Assembly (NCBI GenBank): GCA_905207535.1
Contig: CAJLLX010000124.1
Location: forward strand, 1-5,065
Reading direction: 5' to 3'
Origin: an uncultured Muribaculaceae bacterium
GTDB lineage: Bacteria > Bacteroidota > Bacteroidia > Bacteroidales > Muribaculaceae
Length of the DNA: 5,065 nt
Position numbers and translations under genes: made by a program. This document shows positions 1 through 4,788 of the stretch, in pieces. Position 1 is the stretch's first letter, and each line of letters opens with the position of its first letter. The notes under the pieces are model-generated. The model searched no databases. It was not told the DNA's origin and saw only the letters and a program-made list of their open reading frames with translations.

Positions 1-83
1 ATAAAATAGCACTATTTTTGAAAGTCGAGGGCAATCTTAAATGAAAGAGCCGTGTCGAAAATGGCTGAAAATAGCACGCGGGC

Positions 84-115
84 TTGATGAAAACGAAATT
101 TTTTCACTAACTTTG
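84..115 (+). promoter_or_regulatory. Bacteroidetes-type promoter of the tRNA-Arg gene
   Basis: The octamer TAACTTTG at 108-115 is a perfect match to the Bacteroidetes primary sigma -7 consensus TAnnTTTG. A TTG at 84-86 lies 21 bases upstream and suits the -33 element. Transcription would start about 5-8 bases after the -7 box, giving a leader of only a few bases before the tRNA at 130. The pairing with a tRNA and a strong terminator makes this the best-supported promoter in the window; the exact start point is inferred. Confidence 0.72.
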
Positions 116-129
116 TCCTCGGTTTGCAC

Positions 130-201
130 GCCCCGGTAGTTCAAAGGATAGAATAGAAGTTTCCTAAACTTTTGATAGCAGTTCGATTCTGCTCCGGGGT
201 A
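130..201 (+). tRNA. tRNA-Arg (anticodon CCU)
   Basis: All four arms fold. The acceptor stem is 130-136 with 194-200. The D stem is 139-142 with 151-154, around a loop containing GG. The anticodon stem is 156-160 with 168-172, and its loop TTCCTAA (161-167) places the anticodon CCT at 163-165. The variable loop has four bases. The T stem is 177-181 with 189-193, around TTCGATT. The anticodon reads AGG, so the tRNA carries arginine. The 3' CCA is not encoded: CTT follows discriminator A201, so CCA must be added enzymatically. The first acceptor pair is G130-U200, a wobble, and the D stem also closes with G-U; neither prevents a cloverleaf. The gene has its own promoter and terminator and so appears monocistronic. 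Confidence 0.95.
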
Positions 202-209
202 CTTGACTC

Positions 210-253
210 ACAAGGCCATTCTACCGCCGACGGTGTGTGGGTGGCCTTGTTTT
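210..253 (+). terminator. Intrinsic terminator of the tRNA-Arg unit
   Basis: ACAAGGCCA at 210-218 pairs perfectly with TGGCCTTGT at 242-250 (9 bp). Three further pairs can form using two G-U wobbles. A small inner hairpin, ACCG at 223-226 with CGGT at 231-234, stacks on top. The stem runs directly into TTTT (250-253). The position right after the tRNA fits a terminator that keeps the tRNA separate from the lipoprotein gene. Confidence 0.85.
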
Positions 254-348
254 CATATATATCGAAAAATTCAGGCGTATCGCCCCGAAAATCATGCGGT
301 TTCCGGTGTTATACCTGTATAGTAATAAATTAAAAAAACGGCGAGAGT

Positions 349-2409
349 GTGAAAGCAGCTTTATGGATGCGGGCATTGCTCATAGGCCTGATGGCCGTGA
401 TGGTGGCGGCGTGCGCGTCGATCGGGCGCCCCGAGGGGGGACCGCGCGACGAGATGCCTCCGGTGTTCGTGCGCTCCAATCCCACGCCCGGAGCCCTCAA
501 TGTGGAGCGTGGTAAGGTGGATATCATCTTCGACGAGAATATCAAGCTCGAGGATATCGCCGACAAACTGGTCATCAGCCCGGCGCAGAAACAAAATCCC
601 GCCGTCAGTTCCAATGGCCGGCGCATCACTGTGGAGCTCCGCGACACGCTGCGCGACAGCACCACCTACACTTTCGACTTCTCCGATGCCATCCGCGATC
701 TCAACGAGGGCAACATACTCGACGGTTTCGCACTCGACTTCTCCACCGGTCCGTCGATCGACTCGCTGCGCATCTCGGGCATGGTGTTCGAGGCTCGCAA
801 TCTCGAGCCGGCGCAGGGGATGGTGGTAGGTGTCTACAATGCCGCCACCATGACCGACACCACTCTCACTCATCTCTCCCTGGAGCGTGTGGCCAAGACC
901 AATCAGTATGGCCAGTTTACCATTCGCGGACTCAAGCCCGGCACCTACCGCATCTTCGCCATCGACGACCGCAACCGCGACTGGCACTGGGACCGCTCCG
1001 AAAACGTAGCTTTCTCCTCCTTCACCGTCACTCCCACTGTAGAGCCGGTGGAGGTCACCGATACCCTGCTCTCGGGCGCAGGGGTCGACTCGCTGGTGGT
1101 GCGCACCGCCTGGCGCTATCTTCCCGACGATCTGTTGCTCACGTGGTTCAATCTCAACTATCGTCCGCAGTATCTGCGCGACTACGAGCGCACCGATGCC
1201 CGCAGGGCCACCTTCAAGTTTGGCGCACTGAGCGATTCGCTCCCCGATATCACCGTGCTCAACGGCCCCCGCGCCGGAAGCAAACTCATTGACCTCTCGG
1301 TGCTTGAGGCACGCGAGGGCAACGACTCGCTGGTCTACTGGATGAGAGACACGGCCCTGATAAAGGCCGATTCGCTCCTCGTCTCGGCCCGCTATCTGCG
1401 CACCGACTCGCTCGAGCAGCTCTCCTACACCACTGATACTCTGAAGTTTTTCCTGCGCGGAGCCAACAAGAAAAAGACCGAGAAGAAAAAGAAAAAAGAG
1501 GACTCCGACACCGTCCCGCCCCCCGTGCCGTTGCTCGCCTGGAAAGCCACCACCTCCACGGCTCAGGAACTCAACCTCCCGGTGGTATTCGAGGCCGCCG
1601 AACCGGTGGAATATATCGATTCGGCGGGATGGCGACTGGAGATTGCGCAGGATACCCTCTGGATCCCCGTGCCGGGAGTGACGCTCCGGCAGGATAGCGC
1701 CATGGTGCGCTCCTATATCCTTGAAAATAAGTGGGAACCGGGCGGCAGATACCGCTTCACGGCCGATTCGCTGGCCATCCGCAGCATCTACGGCGAGTGG
1801 ATCAAGGATTTCAAGCATGAGTTTACCGTCAAACAACCAGAAGACTACGGCAACATCATTTTCGGCATCTCCGATGCCTCGCAGGTGCCCGACTCGGCTC
1901 AGATTGTGGTGGAATTGCTCGACAATTCCGACAAACCGAAGCAAACCAAGGTGCTCGACGCCTCCGGAGAGGTGATTTTCAACTTCGTAGACCCCGGCAC
2001 CTACTATGCACGCGCTTTTGCCGACCGAAATCACAATGGCATATGGGACGCCGGCTCCGTAGTCGACTCCATACAGCCCGAGGATGTATTCTACTACCCC
2101 AAGAAGCTGACTCTCCGCAAAAACTGGGACATCGACCAGGACTGGAGTCTATACGGCACCCCCGTCGACCTTCAGAAGCCCTTGGAAATCAAGAAGAACA
2201 AGCCCAAGACCCGCGACCGCAACGCCCGAGCCGGTGACACCGACGAGGATGAAGACGAATACGGCGACGAAGACGAGTACGGCGACGGCTACTACGGCGG
2301 TGAAAACCAGTGGGGCAACGGCTCGCGCTACAATAATTCCCGCAACAACGGCTCCCGCTCTAACTCCTCGCGGCGCCGCGGAGGCATGCAAAATGCCCGT
2401 GGATATTAG
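349..2409 (+). CDS. Ig-like domain lipoprotein, cell envelope, function unknown
   Basis: This encodes a 686-residue envelope lipoprotein of a family common in Bacteroidetes. Residues 1-22 form a lipoprotein signal: Lys2, Arg8, a hydrophobic core and the lipobox VAAC with Cys22. Residues 37-134 resemble an SbsA-type (Big_5) Ig-like domain, starting PPVFVRSNPTPG. Two related beta-sandwich-like modules end at residues 188-215 and 540-567, each with G-x9-GTY and a DRN...WD loop. A lysine-rich linker (374-384) precedes a proline stretch. The C-terminus is low complexity: acidic DEDEYG repeats (634-645), then Asn/Ser/Gly/Arg. No catalytic motif is visible, so a structural or binding role is inferred. 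Cys22 is followed by Ala-Ser rather than an acidic surface-export signal, so the protein may face the periplasm. GTG at 349 gives a full signal peptide; ATG at 367 is an alternative. The upstream region is A-rich. Confidence 0.88.
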   Translation: MKAALWMRALLIGLMAVMVAACASIGRPEGGPRDEMPPVFVRSNPTPGALNVERGKVDIIFDENIKLEDIADKLVISPAQKQNPAVSSNGRRITVELRDTLRDSTTYTFDFSDAIRDLNEGNILDGFALDFSTGPSIDSLRISGMVFEARNLEPAQGMVVGVYNAATMTDTTLTHLSLERVAKTNQYGQFTIRGLKPGTYRIFAIDDRNRDWHWDRSENVAFSSFTVTPTVEPVEVTDTLLSGAGVDSLVVRTAWRYLPDDLLLTWFNLNYRPQYLRDYERTDARRATFKFGALSDSLPDITVLNGPRAGSKLIDLSVLEAREGNDSLVYWMRDTALIKADSLLVSARYLRTDSLEQLSYTTDTLKFFLRGANKKKTEKKKKKEDSDTVPPPVPLLAWKATTSTAQELNLPVVFEAAEPVEYIDSAGWRLEIAQDTLWIPVPGVTLRQDSAMVRSYILENKWEPGGRYRFTADSLAIRSIYGEWIKDFKHEFTVKQPEDYGNIIFGISDASQVPDSAQIVVELLDNSDKPKQTKVLDASGEVIFNFVDPGTYYARAFADRNHNGIWDAGSVVDSIQPEDVFYYPKKLTLRKNWDIDQDWSLYGTPVDLQKPLEIKKNKPKTRDRNARAGDTDEDEDEYGDEDEYGDGYYGGENQWGNGSRYNNSRNNGSRSNSSRRRGGMQNARGY
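2248..2283 (+). repeat. 18-bp tandem duplication encoding DEDEYG twice
   Basis: Two 18-base units (2248-2265 and 2266-2283) match at 16 of 18 positions, with both differences at third codon positions. They encode the hexapeptide DEDEYG twice within the acidic tail of the lipoprotein (residues 634-645). Silent differences between copies suggest an older duplication kept for its protein sequence rather than a fresh slippage event. Confidence 0.8.
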
Positions 2410-2424
2410 TAGTGCTTAGTGCTA

Positions 2425-2461
2425 AGATTGTAGTATCAGATTTTAGATAGTAGATTGTAGT
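2425..2461 (+). repeat. Intergenic 10-bp direct repeat
   Basis: AGATTGTAGT occurs at 2425-2434 and again at 2452-2461, with related AGAT/TAGT fragments between. Just upstream lies CTTAGTGCTAAG (2415-2426), a 5-bp stem with a 2-base loop that follows the lipoprotein stop codon. No T-run follows, so I do not call a terminator. The function is unknown; it forms part of a repeat-rich 131-base gap. Confidence 0.6.
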
Positions 2462-2494
2462 CTCTCCGATTGCTGCTCCTCCCGGGGCTTAATT

Positions 2495-2522
2495 GCGAAT
2501 TACGAATTGCGAATTACGAATT
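2495..2522 (+). repeat. Perfect 14-bp tandem repeat before the DUF3822 gene
   Basis: GCGAATTACGAATT occurs twice without mismatch (2495-2508 and 2509-2522). Each copy is itself two 7-base units of the form (G/A)CGAATT preceded by a pyrimidine or A context. The tract ends 18 bases before the DUF3822 ATG at 2541. Read in frame from TTG 2493 it would add an apparent 16-residue extension that is only translated repeat, so the repeat helps decide the gene start. Confidence 0.85.
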
Positions 2523-2540
2523 ATTAACCGCCTTCTGCCT

Positions 2541-3368
2541 ATGACCATCCCTCACCGGCAACTGCTCATGGAAGCGAACTCTCGCGAGCTCGTGGCGGTG
2601 GCGTTTTCTCCCCGCGAGGCTCATTCGATGGTGTGCAGCACCATCGCGCTATCGCCCGACACCCCCTCGCCCCTGCGGCGCCTGGAGGATGCGGTCTACG
2701 ACCACGATTTCCTCCTTGCGGAGTACCGCCGCACGGTGATGCTCTACGACAGCCCGCGCGTGGCGGCCCTCCCGTATAGCCCCGACGAGAGGGTGGTGAT
2801 GGATATGTTTCGCACGCTCTATCCCGCCTCCGAGCCGGGCACCGAGGCGCTCGTCTCGCTCCTGCCCGAACTGAATATGTCGCTCTGCAGCGAGATCCCC
2901 TCGGATGTGCGCCATTTCATCTGCCGCACATTCCCCGGCGTCATACTCGAGCATCCGCTGGCGCCCCTCTGCCGCTACTTCCGCGCACGCCATCCCCAGC
3001 GCTGCAAGGGGAAGACACTGGTCAATATCCGCGGCAATCGACTCGACATCATCACCCTCGGCCAGGAGGCACCGATGCTCGTCACCTCCCACCATATTGA
3101 GACCGCCATGGATGCCGTCTACTATATCCTCGCCTCGCGCGAGGCGCTCCGCCTCCCCGATACCGACGAGATACTCATAGCCGGCGACCGCATGCTCCGC
3201 GCCGAGATCACCCCGGTGCTCCGCCGGTATGTGCGCTATGTGATGCCCGCCATCTTCCCCTCGGTGATGTTTCGGGCCGGAAAAGCTTCCCTCTCGGCCC
3301 CATTCGAGCTTGTGGTGGCGCCTCTTGTGGCCGCTGCTGCCAATCCTGTAATCCACTCTTCACTATGA
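2541..3368 (+). CDS. DUF3822 family protein
   Basis: This 275-residue protein has the look of the Bacteroidetes-specific DUF3822 family, whose members often sit directly before rsmD. Visible family-like segments include an N-terminal strand (residues 16-23, ELVAVAFS), the segment leading to DHDFLLAEYRRTVMLYD (54-70), a strand pair at 162-183 containing NIRGNRLDIITLGQ, the helix DAVYYILASREALRL (191-205) and the strand ILIAGD (211-216). No signal peptide or membrane segment is seen, so it is probably cytoplasmic. An ASKHA-like fold is my recollection for the family and is not shown here. ATG 2541 is chosen because the frame upstream only translates a DNA repeat; ATG 2568 is a second option. 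Its TGA overlaps the rsmD ATG by four bases (ATGA), indicating co-transcription and coupled translation. The molecular function is unknown. Confidence 0.87.
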   Translation: MTIPHRQLLMEANSRELVAVAFSPREAHSMVCSTIALSPDTPSPLRRLEDAVYDHDFLLAEYRRTVMLYDSPRVAALPYSPDERVVMDMFRTLYPASEPGTEALVSLLPELNMSLCSEIPSDVRHFICRTFPGVILEHPLAPLCRYFRARHPQRCKGKTLVNIRGNRLDIITLGQEAPMLVTSHHIETAMDAVYYILASREALRLPDTDEILIAGDRMLRAEITPVLRRYVRYVMPAIFPSVMFRAGKASLSAPFELVVAPLVAAAANPVIHSSL

Positions 3369-3919
3369 GAATAATCAGAGGAAAATACGGCCGTCGCCGC
3401 TTCGACGTCCCCACCAATATCACCGCACGGCCCACCACCGACTTTGCCCGCGAGAATATCTTCAACGTCCTCGAAAATATGGTGGACTTTGAGGAGGATC
3501 ACCCCACGGCGCTCGACCTTTTCGCCGGCACGGGAGCCATATCGTTTGAATTTCTGTCGCGCGGCTGCCGCCATGTCACCTCGGTAGAGAAAGCCGCCAC
3601 CCAGGCCAACTTCATCCGCAAAGTGGCCCGCGAACTGGGTGCGGAGCAGGAGCACACCCTCGTGCGCGGCGACGTGCTCCGCTACATCGACTCCACTCTC
3701 GCCTCCTTCGACATTGTCTTTGCCGATCCCCCCTACGATATGCCCGGCTTCGCCGAAATACCGGCGAAGGTGCTTGAGTCGCATCTGCTCCGGCCCGGCT
3801 CCATCTTCATCATCGAGCATTCGCGCAACCACGATTTCTCCACCCTTCCCCATTTCGTCGACCACCGCGCCTACGGCTCCGTCAACTTCTCCATCTTCCG
3901 CATCCCCACTGCCGACTAA
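3365..3919 (+). CDS. rsmD: 16S rRNA (guanine(966)-N(2))-methyltransferase
   Basis: This 184-residue enzyme matches the usual RsmD length. It would transfer a methyl group from S-adenosylmethionine to N2 of G966 of 16S rRNA during 30S assembly in the cytoplasm. The N-terminus MRIIRGKYGRR and the segment RPTTDFARE (22-30) are RsmD signatures. SAM-binding motif I is DLFAGTG (51-57), with acidic residue Glu75 after the next strand (VTSVEK). The catalytic N-methyltransferase motif DPPY is at 121-124. All key motifs are intact. The start ATG overlaps the DUF3822 stop, so the pair forms a tight operon with no room for its own promoter. The stop codon lies within a large inverted repeat that may shape the mRNA 3' end. 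Confidence 0.95.
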   Translation: MRIIRGKYGRRRFDVPTNITARPTTDFARENIFNVLENMVDFEEDHPTALDLFAGTGAISFEFLSRGCRHVTSVEKAATQANFIRKVARELGAEQEHTLVRGDVLRYIDSTLASFDIVFADPPYDMPGFAEIPAKVLESHLLRPGSIFIIEHSRNHDFSTLPHFVDHRAYGSVNFSIFRIPTAD

Positions 3920-3960
3920 TCTCCCTCACATCAGTGTGGATGGCATCCATCCGTCGGCAG
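3909..3960 (+). other. Branched inverted repeat spanning the rsmD stop codon
   Basis: CTGCCGAC (3909-3916), the last codons of rsmD, is a perfect 8-bp inverted match to GTCGGCAG (3953-3960). Inside it lie two adjacent hairpins: CACA/TGTG (3927-3930 with 3935-3938) and GGATGG/CCATCC (3938-3943 with 3947-3952; they share one base). Together they could fold into a three-way-junction-like RNA beginning right before the TAA. No U-run follows, so a classic intrinsic terminator is unlikely. A role in mRNA 3'-end stability or factor-dependent termination is inferred. Confidence 0.55.
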
Positions 3961-3985
3961 GCATATCTATAAAAAACATCAACAT

Positions 3986-4006
3986 GGACGCACGAGCCGT
4001 GCGTCC
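3986..4006. repeat. REP-like perfect palindrome, 9-bp stem and 3-base loop
   Basis: GGACGCACG (3986-3994) and CGTGCGTCC (3998-4006) are perfect reverse complements around AGC. On the minus strand the element reads GTAGGGACGCACG, then GCT, then the other arm, a form that resembles dispersed palindromic intergenic repeats in many Bacteroidales genomes (family resemblance from memory). It sits between convergent genes. On the minus strand six Ts occur about 9 bases after the hairpin (3971-3976), too far for a standard terminator. Confidence 0.65.
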
Positions 4007-4020
4007 CTACATCGTGATAC

Positions 4021-4079
4021 GTTGAAATTCAACCAAAATCAGGGAAAAATCAAATTTCGGCATTTATTTCCATTTCAAC
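4021..4079. repeat. Spaced 8-bp inverted repeat in AT-rich gap
   Basis: GTTGAAAT (4021-4028) is the exact reverse complement of ATTTCAAC (4072-4079). The left arm is also part of a local palindrome, GTTGAA-A-TTCAAC (4021-4033). The 43 bases between are AT-rich with several A/T runs. This marks where composition changes from GC-rich to AT-rich. It could be an element edge or a fold-back RNA; chance cannot be excluded for an 8-bp match. Confidence 0.4.
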
Positions 4080-4099
4080 CGGGTTTTGCAACTAATCAA

Positions 4100-4196
4100 A
4101 AGGCGGAGGCACCTTCAAGAGTTAGCGATTGAAGCCTTCCGGTCGAGACCTGAGGCTCGATTTACGAAAGCGCGGCGGCGGTGCCGCAACTCCCTT
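4100..4196. other. GC-rich multi-stem intergenic block
   Basis: Several complementary arms are nested here. AAGG (4100-4103) can pair with CCTT (4193-4196) and GGCACC (4108-4113) with GGTGCC (4180-4185), enclosing CTTCAA/TTGAAG (4113-4118 with 4129-4134) and TCGAG/CTCGA (4143-4147 with 4156-4160, extended by CC/GG). GCGGC/GCCGC (4175-4179 with 4183-4187) competes with the outer stem. Such density is unlike the AT-rich flanks. It could be a structured RNA, the 3' UTR of the minus-strand LRR gene, or a relic repeat. I see no promoter and do not recognise an RNA family. Short ORFs through it show no protein-like features. Confidence 0.4.
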
Positions 4197-4200
4197 AAAG

Positions 4201-4788
4201 TTATTCAATGGGTTCATCAGAAAAGCCCTCGATTTCAAATTTTCCCCAAAAATCATGAGCAGTATACATATCAACCGCTTCAGATGGGACAATGAGAGTT
4301 ACATCGTCGGTAATGGGAGTTATCCCTAAATCTAACATAGACTTAGAATAATCTGGTATTCTATCCTGAACTTCGGGAGGCATAGCACTACGACAAACAA
4401 TGTGCTTCAAAGAGTGCATACCTTTAAAGACACCTTTCCCAATACGCTTAACATTTTCAGGAATACATATCATTTCCAAAGAAGAACAGCCATAGAAGGC
4501 TAAATCCTGTATATACTCCAAAGTATGGGGTAATTTTAATTCTTTGAGTTTTTTACAGTTTTCAAAAGCCCCCTCGCTAATAGAAATTATTCCCTCCGGG
4601 ATAATCAAGGAACGAAGCGACTCACAATTAAAGAAGGCCTGTTTGCCTATCGTCTTAAGTCCCTCCGGGAGAGAAAAGTCAGACAAAGAAAGGCAACCTG
4701 CAAAGCAGTAATCCGGTATATCGTTAATGGGTGAGCCGAAAGCGAAAGATTTCAGATTATAGCAATAAGCAAACGCGCTATTAAGCAT
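4201..4788 (-). CDS. BspA-like leucine-rich repeat protein, 5'-truncated
   Basis: The 195 residues from the first ATG contain LRR_5 (BspA/Treponema pallidum type) repeats. The conserved Phe falls at residues 6, 29, 52, 75, 98 and 121, an exact 23-residue period, with motif LP-x2-L-x2-I-x3-AF-x2-C-x2-L. A non-repeat C-terminal cap follows (about 125-195) with VPSEAVDMYTAHDFWGKFEI, resembling the usual BspA ending VP-x-Y-x-W. Family members are typically secreted or surface proteins in adhesion. No signal peptide is present here: the ATG lies within a repeat and in-frame repeats continue upstream, so this is a C-terminal portion of a larger protein, not a natural start. Composition is AT-rich compared with rsmD, suggesting transfer. 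It converges with rsmD. It may be silent unless translated from an upstream start. Confidence 0.75.
   Translation of the reverse strand: MLNSAFAYCYNLKSFAFGSPINDIPDYCFAGCLSLSDFSLPEGLKTIGKQAFFNCESLRSLIIPEGIISISEGAFENCKKLKELKLPHTLEYIQDLAFYGCSSLEMICIPENVKRIGKGVFKGMHSLKHIVCRSAMPPEVQDRIPDYSKSMLDLGITPITDDVTLIVPSEAVDMYTAHDFWGKFEIEGFSDEPIE

Noticed and set aside
13..20. TATTTTTG, a second match to TAnnTTTG
   Set aside because: Its -33 region would lie outside the window and no gene start follows closely; the match at 108-115 is better placed.
41..139. A 32-codon ORF beginning at ATG 41
   Set aside because: It runs through the tRNA promoter and into the tRNA gene, with no recognisable protein features.
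189..204. Attachment site at the tRNA-Arg 3' end
   Set aside because: No second copy of the tRNA 3' sequence and no integrase are present in the window.
310..317. TATACCTG as a -7 box for the lipoprotein gene
   Set aside because: Two mismatches to the consensus and no TTG at the right distance upstream; too weak to annotate.
361..2034. A 557-codon open frame antisense to the lipoprotein gene
   Set aside because: It is a shadow produced by GC-rich codons in the real gene: it has no domain pattern, and the sense frame has a signal peptide, lipobox and Ig-like domain.
2495..2522. CRISPR-like array
   Set aside because: The repeats are 7-14 bp and directly adjacent, with no spacers.
2493..2540. 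TTG start giving the DUF3822 protein 16 extra N-terminal residues
   Set aside because: The extension is only the translation of the 14-bp tandem repeat; ATG 2541 starts the protein-like sequence.
3986..4006. Rho-independent terminator for rsmD or the LRR gene
   Set aside because: No T-run follows directly on either strand; the nearest is about 9 bases away on the minus strand.
4119..4134. Integron attC-like core (GTTAGCG)
   Set aside because: It does not fit the GTTRRRY core, the paired R and L boxes are missing, and there is no integrase or cassette layout.
4086..4329. Two overlapping plus-strand ORFs of 66 and 69 codons
   Set aside because: They run through the structured intergenic block and antisense to the LRR gene, and their translations look compositional rather than protein-like.
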